A DNA stretch of 64,000 nt from the NCBI RefSeq assembly GCF_000379025.1, contig NZ_KB900620.1, forward strand, positions 178,802 to 242,801. Direction: 5' to 3'. Source of the stretch: Orenia marismortui DSM 5156. GTDB lineage: Bacteria; Bacillota; Halanaerobiia; Halobacteroidales; Halobacteroidaceae. Both the position numbers and the translations under genes were made by a program. Under the pieces are notes generated by a model. That model was not told the DNA's origin. It did not search any database and was given only the letters and a program-made list of their open reading frames with translations. Of the stretch, positions 50,642 to 63,185 are shown piece by piece. Position 1 is the stretch's first letter, and the number at the start of each line of letters is the position of its first letter.

Positions 50642-51880
50642 ATGTTAGAGAAAATAAAAGAATGTCTTTGTGTCTGTAATATTACAGAAGAGAGAACACA
50701 AAAAGAGTATTCAGAAATAATAAGTACCTTATTTGACAAAGGTTACTTTCCTGGGCTCAAAGGCATACCAATAGTTGAATCAACAATAAGTAATATCGAT
50801 GGAGAAAAAGGAATATTGACTTTTAGAGGATATCCTGTAGAAGAATTAGCAAATAACTGTTCTTATGAGGAGGTTTGCTTTCTTTTACTTACAGGAGAGC
50901 TACCTAACAAAGAAGAGCAAGAAGAATTGAGGAGTAAGCTCCTCACACATAAAAAAGTGGATTCTAAAGTAACAGATCTAATTACAAATATGGATAGAAA
51001 TCTTCATCCTATGTATATGTTAAGCACTGGGGTACTTTTATTACAAGGTAGTGACAATACATCATTTAATATTCAAAACCAAAAGGAAAATATAGAAAGA
51101 GTTATTAGGCTAATAGCAAAACTACCTACATTAATAGGAGTATATAGAACAAATAATCCTAATTTTGCTGAAGGAAAAGAATTTAATTCCTTTGCTCAAT
51201 ATGCTTTATATTGTCTCGATGAAGAATCATCGAAAAATCAAAAATTAGTAGATATATTCGAAAAACTTCTAATCTTGCATGCTGACCACACTATTAATAA
51301 TAGTACATTCTCCGTAAGAGCTGTTGGATCATCCCATGCAAGTATTTTTGCATCAATAGCTTCTGCTATTAATTCATTATCAGGACCACTTCATGGTGGC
51401 GCTAATGAAAAAGTAATTAAAATGTTAGAAGAAATTGAAGTCCCTGAAAAAGCAGAAGAATATATAAATAATAAAAAATCTCAGGGTGAAAAAATAATGG
51501 GTTTGGGCCATAGAGTCTATAAAACCTATGATCCGCGGGGTGTTTACTTTAAAAAGGAGTTATTACCTCAGATTTTTAATACTAATAACCCTTTTGAAAT
51601 TGATAGTTCTCTTGAAGACTTATATAAGGTAGCTGAAGAGGTAGAAAAAATAGCTTTACAACAGTTAGGAAGTAAAGGAATATATCCAAATGTTGACTTT
51701 TGGTCTGGATTAATACTAAAAGCTATGAATATAGAATCAAATTACTTTACAACTATCTTTGCTTTAGGAAGAATAATGGGCTGGTCTGCTCATTGGTTGG
51801 AAAATATAGAATCTAAAAATAGTATCTTTAGACCTAAGCAATTATATAAAGGCTCTGAAATAAGATCTATCAAAAAATAA
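50642..51880 (+). CDS. gltA: Citrate synthase
   Basis: 412 aa. Condenses acetyl-CoA and oxaloacetate. Family motifs: GLKGIPIVESTISNIDGEKG, LTFRGYPVEELA, catalytic His in SGPLHGGANE and MGLGHRVYKTYDPRG, Asp in NVDFWSGLILKAM. ATG at 50642 after AAGGAG. A 20-residue N-terminal extension with two Cys (CLCVCNITEER) is unusual. Divergent from isocitrate dehydrogenase; aconitase is not in the window. Confidence 0.94.
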   Translation: MLEKIKECLCVCNITEERTQKEYSEIISTLFDKGYFPGLKGIPIVESTISNIDGEKGILTFRGYPVEELANNCSYEEVCFLLLTGELPNKEEQEELRSKLLTHKKVDSKVTDLITNMDRNLHPMYMLSTGVLLLQGSDNTSFNIQNQKENIERVIRLIAKLPTLIGVYRTNNPNFAEGKEFNSFAQYALYCLDEESSKNQKLVDIFEKLLILHADHTINNSTFSVRAVGSSHASIFASIASAINSLSGPLHGGANEKVIKMLEEIEVPEKAEEYINNKKSQGEKIMGLGHRVYKTYDPRGVYFKKELLPQIFNTNNPFEIDSSLEDLYKVAEEVEKIALQQLGSKGIYPNVDFWSGLILKAMNIESNYFTTIFALGRIMGWSAHWLENIESKNSIFRPKQLYKGSEIRSIKK

Positions 51881-51914
51881 AAAATTCCCACTAATTTTAG
51901 TGGGAATTTTTTAT
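51881..51914. terminator. Bidirectional terminator between gltA and gatB
   Basis: AAAATTCCCACTAATTTTAGTGGGAATTTT, perfect palindrome with A and T flanks; serves convergent gltA and gatB. Confidence 0.88.
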
Positions 51915-51915
51915 T

Positions 51916-53367
51916 TTATCCTTCTAATTTCTCTCTTAAAATTTTATTAACTACCCCTGGGTTTGCTTTACCACGTGTAGCCTTCATAGTTTGACCAATA
52001 AAGAAACCAAATACATTCTTGTTACCACCACGATAATCCTCTAATGCACTCTGGTTTTCTTCTAGAACTTGATCAATAATATCCTCTAATTCACTAGTAT
52101 CACTAATCTGCTTTAATCCTTTTTCTTCTACAATTGTATCTGGATCTTTACCTGTAGCAAACATCTCTTCAAAAACTGTTTTAGCAATCTTACTAGAGAT
52201 AGTTCCTTCATCCATTAGATTTAACATCTTAGCTAAATCTTCAGGAGTAAATTTAGCTTCAGCTATGGAGATCCCTTCTTCATTAAGAAGTTTAGATACA
52301 TCACCCATCATCCAATTACTAGCAGTTTTGGCATCATCATATTCACTAACAACAGTTTCAAAGAAATCTGCCATCTCTCTATCAGCAGTAATAACTCCCG
52401 CATCATATTCTGGAATGCCAAACTCTGTTACATATCTTTCTTGGCGAACATCAGGCAATTCTGGAAGAGTAGATTTTATCTCTTCTACCCAACTTTTATC
52501 AACAATTACTGGTACTAAATCAGGCTCTGGGAAATATCGATAATCATGAGCTTCTTCTTTACTACGCATAGCTCTTGTCTTAGAAGCTTCATCATCCCAA
52601 GTTAAAGTACCTTGTATAATTTCACCACCAGATTCTAAAACTTTAATCTGTCTTCTTGGCTCATATCTTAAAGCCTTTTCAATAGCTTTAAAAGAGTTCA
52701 TATTCTTAAGTTCAGTTCTAGTTCCTAACTTATCAGACCCAACTGGAGCTACAGAAATATTAACATCTGCTCTCATTGATCCTTGGGACATATCACAATC
52801 AGAAACTCCAATATACTCTATAATACTCTTTAATTTCTTCAAATAAGCAATAGCTTGTTCTGGTGAGTGAATATCTGGTTCACTTACTATCTCAATCAAA
52901 GGAGTACCTACTCGATTATAATCTACTAAACTAGAATTAGCACTAGATATATCAGAACCAGCATGATTTAACTTACCAGCATCCTCTTCTAAGTGAATTC
53001 TAGTAATTCCTACTTTCATTTCATCTTCACCTTCAGGCTGAATTGTTATCTCTCCATTTTCACAGAAAGGTAGATCAAATTGAGAGATTTGATAAGCCTT
53101 AGGCAAATCAGCATAGAAATAGTTCTTACGATCAAATTTACTAAAAGTAGCTATTTCACAATTTAAAGCAAGACCTGCTTTAATAATATACTCTACTGCT
53201 TTCTCATTTAAAACTGGTAATGTTCCCGGTAATCCTAAACAAATTGGGCATGTATGATTATTTGGCTCAGCACCAAACTCATTCTTACACCCACAAAAAA
53301 TCTTAGTATTTGTATCAAGTTGGGCATGAACTTCTAACCCAACTGTCATTTCATAACCGTCTAACAT
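51916..53367 (-). CDS. gatB: Asp/Glu-tRNA amidotransferase subunit B
   Basis: 483 aa. Binds misacylated Glu-tRNA(Gln) or Asp-tRNA(Asn) and phosphorylates it. MTVGLEVHAQLDTNTKIFCG, zinc-site cysteines CGCK and CPICLGLPGTLP, PLIEIVSEPD, YRYFPEPDLVP, and the C-terminal YqeY domain with RGKANPGVVN. AGGTGT-like site precedes ATG 53367. Last gene of the gatCAB run, with bidirectional terminator after it. Confidence 0.97.
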   Translation of the reverse strand: MLDGYEMTVGLEVHAQLDTNTKIFCGCKNEFGAEPNNHTCPICLGLPGTLPVLNEKAVEYIIKAGLALNCEIATFSKFDRKNYFYADLPKAYQISQFDLPFCENGEITIQPEGEDEMKVGITRIHLEEDAGKLNHAGSDISSANSSLVDYNRVGTPLIEIVSEPDIHSPEQAIAYLKKLKSIIEYIGVSDCDMSQGSMRADVNISVAPVGSDKLGTRTELKNMNSFKAIEKALRYEPRRQIKVLESGGEIIQGTLTWDDEASKTRAMRSKEEAHDYRYFPEPDLVPVIVDKSWVEEIKSTLPELPDVRQERYVTEFGIPEYDAGVITADREMADFFETVVSEYDDAKTASNWMMGDVSKLLNEEGISIAEAKFTPEDLAKMLNLMDEGTISSKIAKTVFEEMFATGKDPDTIVEEKGLKQISDTSELEDIIDQVLEENQSALEDYRGGNKNVFGFFIGQTMKATRGKANPGVVNKILREKLEG

Positions 53368-53458
53368 AATTACACCTCCGTTATTTTAGCTATTAGCCTT
53401 TAGCTATTAAATTAATTATAATTTTTGACTTTACTAAAAGCTAAAAGTAGTAGCTAAT

Positions 53459-54919
53459 CTACAAATTAGGTTTATTTTTATGAAATTCTGTAGCTTGCTC
53501 AAAAGCATGAGCAACTTGTAAAATCTTTTCCTCTCCAAAGTGAGTACCTATTATCTGTAAACCAATTGGTAACCCTTTACTATCTAATCCACATGGCATA
53601 GATAAAGCAGGAATACCAGCTAAGTTAATTGGAATAGTACAGATATCAGATAAGTACATTTCTAATGGATCATTAGATTTGTCTCCAATTTTAAATGCTG
53701 TAGTTGGAGTTGTTGGTGAAATTAAAACATCATATTTTTCAAAGGCTTTGTCAAAATCTTGCTTAACTAAAGTTCTGATTTTCTGTGCTTTTTTGTAATA
53801 AGCATCATAATACCCAGAACTCAAAGCATAAGTTCCTAACATAATTCTACGTTTAACCTCATCACCAAAACCATCTTGACGAGTCTTCTTATACATTTCC
53901 ACTAAACCTTTAGCTTCTTTATTTCTTAAACCATAACGCACTCCATCATAACGAGCTAAGTTAGAACTTGCTTCTGCAGGTGCAATTAAGTAATATGCAG
54001 ATAAAGCATAGTCAGTATGTGGTAAAGATACCTCTTCATATTCTGCACCTAATTCTTCTAACTTTTTAATAGCATTCCAAACAGCATCTTTAACCTCTTG
54101 ATCAATTCCATCACCAAAATACTCTGTAGGAACACCAATTTTCATCCCTTTAATATCCTTATTTAAACTTTCTGTATAATCTGGTACTTCTCTATCAACA
54201 GAAGTGGAATCAAATTCATCATGACCTGCTATGTAATTTAAAGCTAAAGCACAATCTGTTATATCCTTAGCAAAAGGTCCAATCTGATCTAAAGATGATG
54301 CAAAAGCAACTAAACCATAACGAGAAACAAGGCCATAAGTAGGCTTCATTCCTACTATTCCACATAAAGCTGCAGGTTGGCGAATAGAACCACCTGTATC
54401 TGATCCTAAAGAAATAATAGCTTCATCTGCTGCAACTGCTGCTGCAGATCCACCACTTGAACCTCCTGGAACTCTTTCTAAATCCCAAGGGTTTGATGTT
54501 GGATGCATTCCAGAATTTTCAGTAGAAGATCCCATTGCAAATTCATCCATATTAGCCTTACCTACCATTACAAAGTCCTCTGCTGCTAACTTTTTAATTA
54601 CTGTAGCATCATAAGGTGGTTTATAATTATGTAATATCTGAGAAGCACAAGTAGTCTTAACTCCTTCAGTAGACATATTATCTTTAATAGCAATTGGAAT
54701 TCCTGCTAATGGACCAATCTTTTCACCATTGCAAATCTTTTCATCTACTTTATCTGCCTGTTTTAATGCCTCTTCCTTAGTTAATGTTATATAAGCTTGT
54801 ACATCTTCTTCAACCTGATTAATTCTATTATAAATAGACTCAGTAATCTCTCTAGCACTAACTTCCCCATTAACCAATTTCTCATGTAGTTTATGGGCAG
54901 TTAATTGATAAAGTTCCAT
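53459..54919 (-). CDS. gatA: Asp/Glu-tRNA amidotransferase subunit A
   Basis: 486 aa amidase that releases ammonia from glutamine. Ser-cisSer-Lys triad: Lys in [11 protein letters not shown], Ser residues in [14 protein letters not shown] and [12 protein letters not shown]. Standard GatA length. 91-nt gap to gatB filled by short TAGCTATTAG-type repeats (53385-53458). AGGAGGG upstream of ATG 54919. Confidence 0.97.
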   Translation of the reverse strand: MELYQLTAHKLHEKLVNGEVSAREITESIYNRINQVEEDVQAYITLTKEEALKQADKVDEKICNGEKIGPLAGIPIAIKDNMSTEGVKTTCASQILHNYKPPYDATVIKKLAAEDFVMVGKANMDEFAMGSSTENSGMHPTSNPWDLERVPGGSSGGSAAAVAADEAIISLGSDTGGSIRQPAALCGIVGMKPTYGLVSRYGLVAFASSLDQIGPFAKDITDCALALNYIAGHDEFDSTSVDREVPDYTESLNKDIKGMKIGVPTEYFGDGIDQEVKDAVWNAIKKLEELGAEYEEVSLPHTDYALSAYYLIAPAEASSNLARYDGVRYGLRNKEAKGLVEMYKKTRQDGFGDEVKRRIMLGTYALSSGYYDAYYKKAQKIRTLVKQDFDKAFEKYDVLISPTTPTTAFKIGDKSNDPLEMYLSDICTIPINLAGIPALSMPCGLDSKGLPIGLQIIGTHFGEEKILQVAHAFEQATEFHKNKPNL

Positions 54920-54944
54920 ATCCTTTCCCTCCTTGTTTATTCTT

Positions 54945-55020
54945 AGGCTTTAGGCTCTAGGCTCTAGGCTCTAGGTTTTAGGCCTTAGATCTTCCTAACA
55001 CCTAACCCCTATAACCAAAC
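54945..55020. repeat. TAGG-heptamer inverted repeat, copy 3
   Basis: TTAGGCTTTAGGCTCTAGG-type words repeated at seven-base phase (TAGGCTC three times), then CCTAACACCTAACCCCTA. Fills the gap between gatC and gatA. Same layout as arrays at 35940, 43908 and 56685. Confidence 0.75.
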
Positions 55021-55026
55021 TCCTAA

Positions 55027-55314
55027 TTATTCTACAATTTGTGGCACCTTAAACATTCCTTGATCCTTTTCAGGAGCATTTGCTAAAACTGATTCTCTAT
55101 CAAGAGAATCTCTAACTTTATCTTCTCTAAACACATTGTTAACTTCTAGAACATGAGCCATTGGATCTACATCTTCTGTATCAAGCTCATTTAATTTTTC
55201 TGCATGCTCCAAAATATCGCTTAATTGATGAGCAAATAAATCTTTTTCTTCTTCACTCACTTCTAACCTAGCTAAATGTGCAACCTTCTCTACAGTTTCT
55301 TTATCGATTTTCAT
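55027..55314 (-). CDS. gatC: Asp/Glu-tRNA amidotransferase subunit C
   Basis: 95 aa. MKIDKETVEKVAHLARLEVS, LSDILEHAEKLNELDTEDVD and the C-terminal FKVPQIVE are the family signature. Small bridging subunit that stabilises GatA-GatB. First gene of the gatCAB run; GGGTGGTG precedes the ATG. Confidence 0.96.
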   Translation of the reverse strand: MKIDKETVEKVAHLARLEVSEEEKDLFAHQLSDILEHAEKLNELDTEDVDPMAHVLEVNNVFREDKVRDSLDRESVLANAPEKDQGMFKVPQIVE

Positions 55315-55434
55315 ATTTTCACCACCCTTTTATTAATATATTAGCAATTTAGCAAATAAAATCAACTATAAAATATAATTCCAAGTTATTTAACTAATTA
55401 ATTATTATATCATAAGCTCTCTAAGACCGCAAAA

Positions 55435-55462
55435 AGAAACTATATATCGATATATAGTTTCT
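55435..55462. promoter_or_regulatory. Perfect 28-bp palindrome
   Basis: AGAAACTATATATC then GATATATAGTTTCT, exactly self-complementary with no loop bases. On the minus strand it is followed by TTTTG, so it may weakly terminate the membrane-protein gene 116 nt upstream; it may instead be an operator for gatC. Nothing else is seen in 55315-55577. Confidence 0.5.
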
Positions 55463-55577
55463 CCAGAATCAGAAATTATTATATGCATTTTAAATAATTA
55501 ACAACTTTATTATAAAATTACACCAATTATTTTACTCAATATATCTAATTTAAAATAGATAATATCTTAATAAGAAT

Positions 55578-55970
55578 TTATAAAATCTTCTGTTTAAAGT
55601 CTTTACTATCAATTTTATTTCCTTCAACTTCCATAATCTCTTGATAAGCAAAAGTACCTTTTACTCCTTGATATAGTCCCTTCAAAAAGATAATTCTAAT
55701 CATTATAAATACTGAAATCATAGATAATGGATCATTAACAAGATCTAATATATTAGAAATAATGTACATGGCAAATAATAAAATAGCACAAACTCTACTC
55801 TTCAAATAAATTCCAACACTTAATATAAGTATAACTATTGAGCTAATAGTGAAATTAGTAACCTGAAATTCCTTCATAAAGAATAATGGAAAGATAAATG
55901 TCTGAATTGCCAACAAAACCCCAACTATCCATCCAGCTGTAATTGAACGTAATGCTTCATACTTACTCAT
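55578..55970 (-). CDS. Small integral membrane protein, unknown
   Basis: 130 aa from ATG at 55970 (MSKYEALRSITAGW) with GGAGGTGATT upstream; an ATG twelve codons earlier is rejected. Four hydrophobic segments: GWIVGVLLAIQTFIFPLFF, FTISSIVILILSVGIYL, VCAILLFAMYIISNILDLV and SMISVFIMIRIIFLKGLY. Ends with a soluble KIDSKDFKQKIL tail. I recognise no specific family. Stands alone between cyclophilin and gatC. Confidence 0.75.
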   Translation of the reverse strand: MSKYEALRSITAGWIVGVLLAIQTFIFPLFFMKEFQVTNFTISSIVILILSVGIYLKSRVCAILLFAMYIISNILDLVNDPLSMISVFIMIRIIFLKGLYQGVKGTFAYQEIMEVEGNKIDSKDFKQKIL

Positions 55971-56170
55971 TAAATCACCTCCAAACATTAATTTTATTTC
56001 ATACACCTAATTACTATATTTAATATTATCTTAGTATAAAAGTTTATAATTATTAAAATTAAGAAAAACTTATCTGTTTCCAATATACCACTTTATATTA
56101 TATAATTCAATAATTTTACTGGAAGATTGTAGGTTTTGATTTTAATCAGTCAATTTTTATTTAAAAAATA

Positions 56171-56214
56171 AAAAAGAGAGCAAATGAGATTTAAATCTCA
56201 TTTGCTCTCTTTTT
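56171..56214. terminator. Terminator after cyclophilin
   Basis: A perfect 44-bp palindrome: AAAAAGAGAGCAAATGAGAT and its complement with TTAA in the middle, T-run on both strands. Eight nucleotides after the cyclophilin stop. Confidence 0.88.
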
Positions 56215-56222
56215 ACACCATA

Positions 56223-56660
56223 CTACTTATTCTTAATCGTTACTTTATTAATTACATCACCTTGTCTAATATCATCAATTACCTCAAGACCTTCTACAAC
56301 CTTTCCAAAACAAGTATGATTTCTATCTAAATGTGAAGTTCTATCTCTACTATGACAGATAAAAAATTGTGATCCTCCAGTATTTCTTCCAGCATGAGCC
56401 ATAGATAATACACCACGATCATGATATTGATTATCTCCATCTAATTCACAGTCAATAGTATAACCAGGCCCTCCTGTTCCATCACCTTTAGGACAACCAC
56501 CTTGAATTACAAAGTTAGGAATAACTCTATGGAAAGTTAACCCATCATAAAAACCATCTTTCGCTAATTTACAGAAGTTATCTACAGTATTTGGTGCATC
56601 CTTCTCATAAAATTCAATCTCCATTGTTCCCTTTTCTGTTTCCATTATTGCTTTTCTCAT
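56223..56660 (-). CDS. Peptidyl-prolyl cis-trans isomerase, cyclophilin type
   Basis: 145 aa from ATG at 56660, AGGAGG seven nucleotides upstream. Cytosolic cyclophilin: [39 protein letters not shown] and [15 protein letters not shown] cover the active-site Arg, Phe and Gln. No signal peptide. Downstream of ligA after a TAGG-type repeat gap. Confidence 0.96.
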   Translation of the reverse strand: MRKAIMETEKGTMEIEFYEKDAPNTVDNFCKLAKDGFYDGLTFHRVIPNFVIQGGCPKGDGTGGPGYTIDCELDGDNQYHDRGVLSMAHAGRNTGGSQFFICHSRDRTSHLDRNHTCFGKVVEGLEVIDDIRQGDVINKVTIKNK

Positions 56661-56684
56661 CAATATTCCTCCTTATTTTTACTT

Positions 56685-59035
<2,351 letters not shown>

Positions 59036-59064
59036 TTGCATCTCCTTCTAATCTATAGTATAAT
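59036..59064 (+). promoter_or_regulatory. Sigma-A promoter of the trkA-like gene
   Basis: TTGCAT (59036-59041), 17-nt spacer, TATAAT (59059-59064). Start predicted near 59071, 60 nt before the ATG. Confidence 0.75.
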
Positions 59065-59130
59065 ATATGATGGTCTTTTTACTAAAAAAATTTCTTACCC
59101 AAGCCTATAATTGGCGAAGGAGGTAGCAAG

Positions 59131-59808
59131 ATGAAAATAATTATTGTTGGTGGTGGTAAAAAAGGATATCAATTAGCTAAATACTGCCACAAATTTGCTC
59201 ATCAAGTAACAGTAATTGAATCAGATGAAAAAAAAGTTAATAGACTAAAAAATGAATTAGATGTTAATGTTATATTAGGCGATGGAACACAAAGAAAATT
59301 TTTAGAAAAAGCAAAAGCAGATGAATCAAATATTGTGGTTGCAGTAACAAGCAATGACCAAGATAACTTGGTAATATGCCAATTAGCTGAAAGACAATTT
59401 AATGTTCCAAAAACATTAACCTTGGTTAATAACCCAGGAAATGAGAAGCTATTTGAATGGTTAGGTGTTAATCAAGTCATAAGTTCCACTTCATTAATGT
59501 TAGGATTAATTCAAGAAGAGATTGATATCAAAGAAACATCGAAACTTTGGGCAGATAGCATCAAAGATTTAAAGATGCACTATATACAAATAGACGAATT
59601 CTCTCCCGTTAATACTAAGATGGTCAAAGAAATTAATATACCAGATGAAGCTATATTAATTACCATCTTAAGAGGAGATGAAGCAATAGTTCCTAGAGGG
59701 AATACTATTATCAAAGCCAAAGATACAATTATTGCCCTAGCTGATCCTGAAATAAAAGATAAATTATTAGAAATAATAAAGGGAAAAACAACTGAGAAAG
59801 TAAGTTAA
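59131..59808 (+). CDS. TrkA/KtrA-type potassium uptake regulator (RCK protein)
   Basis: 225 aa. RCK_N Rossmann domain with MKIIIVGGGKKGYQLAKYC and NVILGDGTQRKFLEKA binding NAD(H) or ATP; RCK_C domain (PVNTKMVKEINIPDEAILIT, IIKAKDTIIALADPE). Gates a Trk/Ktr channel subunit that is not in the window. Potassium uptake is central to salt adaptation. GAAGGAGGTAG precedes ATG 59131. The dinucleotide motif is GGGKKG, with Lys where GxGxxG usually continues with smaller residues. Confidence 0.9.
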   Translation: MKIIIVGGGKKGYQLAKYCHKFAHQVTVIESDEKKVNRLKNELDVNVILGDGTQRKFLEKAKADESNIVVAVTSNDQDNLVICQLAERQFNVPKTLTLVNNPGNEKLFEWLGVNQVISSTSLMLGLIQEEIDIKETSKLWADSIKDLKMHYIQIDEFSPVNTKMVKEINIPDEAILITILRGDEAIVPRGNTIIKAKDTIIALADPEIKDKLLEIIKGKTTEKVS

Positions 59809-59811
59809 TAT

Positions 59812-59848
59812 AAAAAAAGAAGCTACTTTAAAGTAGCTTCTTTTTTTA
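59812..59848. terminator. Bidirectional terminator between trkA-like gene and ppaC
   Basis: AAGAAGCTACTTTAAAGTAGCTTCTT with A/T runs of seven on each side; serves the two convergent genes. Confidence 0.88.
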
Positions 59849-59850
59849 TA

Positions 59851-60774
59851 TTATGCTAAGTAATCAGATAAAACTGGAATAATCTGTTTCTTTCTAGATA
59901 ATACTCCATCTAAATAAACTTCTGTTTCTTCTACTTCTACATCAAAAGCTTCAGCAATAATATCTTTAGCTTCTGGATTATATAGTAATAAACTTCCTTC
60001 TTCTATAATATCTGTTACCATTAATAATAAGAATTTATATCCTTTTTCCTCTACTATTTCATCAATAGCATTTAAAATCTCGCCTTTCTTATTATCATTA
60101 ACTTCATCTAAACTCATTATTTCAATTTGCCCTACACCAATAGTATCTCCAGCAAACTCATACTCTTTATAATCATTAGTTACTAACTCTTTAGCCGATA
60201 ATACATTTACAACAGAACCAGCTTTAAATAACTCTTTTCCATACTCTTCAACATCTAAGCCTAATTGTGAAGCTAATTCATTGGCAATCTCTTTATCCTC
60301 TTCAGTACAAGTTGGAGATCTAAAGATTACAGTATCAGATAAAATTGCAGATAATAATAAACCAGCCATTTCATCTGTAATTTCTACATTGTTTTCTTTA
60401 TACATTTTTGTAACAATTGTACTAGTACAGCCTACTGTTTCATTTCTAAAGTAGATTGGTCCACTAGTCTCTAATCCACCAATTCTATGGTGATCAACTA
60501 CACCTGTTAGCTCTGCTTCTTCTAATCCTGCAATAGCTTGACTAGCTTCATTATGATCTACTAAGAATACTTTATCACCTTTGTTTAGCTTTTCAACTAA
60601 TTTAGGTGCTTCTATATTAAACTTATCTAAAATGAATTCTGTTTCTGCATTAACCTTTCCACACCTAATTGCTTCCACATCTTCTCCTAGCTCTTGCTTT
60701 AAATTTGCTAAAGTAACTGCCGCACAGATAGAATCTGTGTCAGGATTTTGATGTCCTACAACATAAATACTCAT
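59851..60774 (-). CDS. ppaC: Manganese-dependent inorganic pyrophosphatase (DHH family)
   Basis: 307 aa. Metal and phosphate motifs: VGHQNPDTDSICAAV, VFLVDHNEAS, VVDHHRIGG (DHH), GCTSTIV. C-terminal DHHA2 domain ends with SRKKQIIP, the substrate-binding SRKKQ motif. Hydrolyses PPi. Short form without CBS domains. AT-rich short repeats follow upstream of the start (60775-60884). Confidence 0.96.
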   Translation of the reverse strand: MSIYVVGHQNPDTDSICAAVTLANLKQELGEDVEAIRCGKVNAETEFILDKFNIEAPKLVEKLNKGDKVFLVDHNEASQAIAGLEEAELTGVVDHHRIGGLETSGPIYFRNETVGCTSTIVTKMYKENNVEITDEMAGLLLSAILSDTVIFRSPTCTEEDKEIANELASQLGLDVEEYGKELFKAGSVVNVLSAKELVTNDYKEYEFAGDTIGVGQIEIMSLDEVNDNKKGEILNAIDEIVEEKGYKFLLLMVTDIIEEGSLLLYNPEAKDIIAEAFDVEVEETEVYLDGVLSRKKQIIPVLSDYLA

Positions 60775-60884
60775 TTTATTTCCCCCTTGGTTAATAGTTA
60801 ATAATTTATAATTTAGAATGCATAATAAAAAATCTAAAAAGTTAATTTTTAATTATACATTATCAATTATACATTTTAGATCTA

Positions 60885-63005
60885 TTAAATTTTTGTAAGC
60901 TTAGCATATTTAGTAGCTAATTCTTTGATACCTTCATTAGGAAAAGCAACTGTTATCTTTTCTAAATTATTCTCATAACCCACTGCAATAACAGTTCCCT
61001 GTCCCCATTTAATATGAAAGATTCTATCTCCAGCATTAAACTTACTTTCTTGTGAAGTTTCAACTTTCTGTTCTGAATTATCATCTTCTTCATCTGCTCT
61101 AAAAAGATCATCTGGAATCTCTCCAATAAAACGAGAAGGTGAATTATATTGAGTTCTTCCATAAACATTACGATAACCTGCATAGGTTAAATATAATCTC
61201 TCTTCAGCCCTAGTAATACCTACATAACACAATCTTCTTTCCTCAGCAATTTCATCTTCACTTTCCATAGACCTACTATGCGGAAAAAGGCCTTCTTCCA
61301 TACCAGCTAAAAAGACTACTGGAAACTCCAATCCTTTGGCACTATGTAAGGTCATTAAGACTACTGCTTCTGCATCTTGGTCTAAATTATCAATATCTGC
61401 AACCAAGGCAACCTCTTCTAAGAAATCTCCTAATTTCCCTTCTGGATCTTCTTGATTAAATTCTTCCATTCCAGCTAATAATTCATTGATATTATCGATT
61501 CTATTTTTAGCATCATCTGTTCCTTGTGATTTTAAGTTTTCTAAATATCCAGTTGTCTTTAATAAATCCTCAGCCAAAGCTAATACCGATAATTTACCTG
61601 CTTCTTCTCTAAGTCCTTTTATAATCTCACCAAATTTTCTAACTTTATTACTGGCACGACTACTAATACTATCAATCTTATCAACTTGATAAACAGCATC
61701 TAGTAAGCTAATACTTTCTTGTCTAGCATAATCATTTAAGCGACCAAAAGTAGTAGCTCCAATACCTCTTTTGGGAACATTAATAATTCTTTCTAAACTT
61801 ATATCATCATCAGGGTTATAGATTAACCTTAAATAAGCTAAAATATCTTTAATCTCTTTACGATCATAAAACTTCAATCCACCAATCATTCGATAGGGGA
61901 TATCCATTCTTATTAGTGTCTGCTCCAAAATTCTAGACTGAGCATTGGTTCGATATAAGATAGTAAAGTCTTCAAAACTATAATCCTCTTTCTTTTTTAA
62001 TTTGAGAATCTCTTTACTTATATATCGAGCTTCTTCCTTTCCACTTTGTGCTTTATATAATTTTAAAGCTTCACCTTCAGAATTTTCTGTCCACAACTTT
62101 TTTTCTTTCCTGTTAACATTATTACGAACAACTGCAAAGGCAGCATCTAATATTTTCTTGGTGGAGCGATAATTTTGCTCTAACTTTATTATTTCTGTAT
62201 CAGGGTAATCCTTTTCAAAACTTAAGATATTACTAATATCGGCACCTCTAAAACCATAAATACCTTGATCATCATCACCCACAACACAAATATTTCTATA
62301 ACGTTCAGCTAATAAATTAATTAATTTATACTGAGCATGATTCACATCTTGATACTCATCAACTAATATGTATTTAAATTTCTCTTGGTAATAATCTAAA
62401 ACTGCCGGATATTCTTCAAATAACTCTACCGTCTTCATAATTAAGTCATCAAAATCTAGTGCATTATTATCCTTCAATCTTGTTTGATAAACAGAATAAA
62501 CTTGTCCTACAATTTCTTCAAAGTAATCATTAACTTCAAATTCTTGTTCTGACACTAGTTCATTTTTAGCATTACTAATTCTACCTAAAACAGCTCTAGG
62601 ATTAAATTTCTTAGTATCTATATTTAATTCTTTTAAAATATTTTTAATTAAAGTTCTTTGATCTGATGTATCAAAGATAACAAAATTGGACTCATATCCC
62701 AACTTTTTAATTTCTCGTCTTAAAATCCGAACACAAATAGAATGAAAAGTACTCATCCAAATTTGATTACTATTTTTTGAAATTAAATTCTCAATTCTAG
62801 CTTTCATTTCTCCAGCTGCTTTATTAGTGAAAGTTACAGCAAGAATATTTGCTGCTGATACATCATATTTATAGATCAAATAAGCAATTCTATGGGTCAA
62901 AACCCTTGTTTTTCCACTTCCAGCTCCAGCTAAAATTAATAATGGTCCTTGATTATGTTCTACAGCCATTTTTTGTTCTTTGTTTAATCCTTTTAAAATA
63001 TCCAT
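60885..63005 (-). CDS. pcrA: ATP-dependent DNA helicase PcrA (UvrD/Rep family)
   Basis: 706 aa from ATG at 63005 (MDILKGLNKEQ), with GAGGAGGAG upstream. Walker A GAGSGKT (27-33), TFTNKAAGEMKARI, DEYQDVNHAQY (motif II), VVGDDDQGIYGFRGAD, QNYRST, VVLMTLHSAKGLEFP and VGITRAEERLYLTYA. C-terminal Tudor-like RNA-polymerase-binding segment (FNAGDRIFHIKWGQGTVIAV). Repair and replication helicase. Divergent from the redoxin gene. Confidence 0.97.
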   Translation of the reverse strand: MDILKGLNKEQKMAVEHNQGPLLILAGAGSGKTRVLTHRIAYLIYKYDVSAANILAVTFTNKAAGEMKARIENLISKNSNQIWMSTFHSICVRILRREIKKLGYESNFVIFDTSDQRTLIKNILKELNIDTKKFNPRAVLGRISNAKNELVSEQEFEVNDYFEEIVGQVYSVYQTRLKDNNALDFDDLIMKTVELFEEYPAVLDYYQEKFKYILVDEYQDVNHAQYKLINLLAERYRNICVVGDDDQGIYGFRGADISNILSFEKDYPDTEIIKLEQNYRSTKKILDAAFAVVRNNVNRKEKKLWTENSEGEALKLYKAQSGKEEARYISKEILKLKKKEDYSFEDFTILYRTNAQSRILEQTLIRMDIPYRMIGGLKFYDRKEIKDILAYLRLIYNPDDDISLERIINVPKRGIGATTFGRLNDYARQESISLLDAVYQVDKIDSISSRASNKVRKFGEIIKGLREEAGKLSVLALAEDLLKTTGYLENLKSQGTDDAKNRIDNINELLAGMEEFNQEDPEGKLGDFLEEVALVADIDNLDQDAEAVVLMTLHSAKGLEFPVVFLAGMEEGLFPHSRSMESEDEIAEERRLCYVGITRAEERLYLTYAGYRNVYGRTQYNSPSRFIGEIPDDLFRADEEDDNSEQKVETSQESKFNAGDRIFHIKWGQGTVIAVGYENNLEKITVAFPNEGIKELATKYAKLTKI

Positions 63006-63185
63006 TTTACTCCTCCTCATTAGTTTCGGAGTTTACAAAACTTATTATATCAAAGTTATAATTATAGCAACAAATTCACTCTAACATTATATCTTAAAAA
63101 GCATACATTGTCTAATATTTTGGCCAGTGAACAATAGTTATATTATGGCTATATATATAATACCTTTTATAAAGGAGTGATAATA

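Noticed and set aside
60962-61183. 73-codon minus-strand frame inside pcrA
   Set aside because: It overlaps the pcrA C-terminal coding region in another frame and has no start context.
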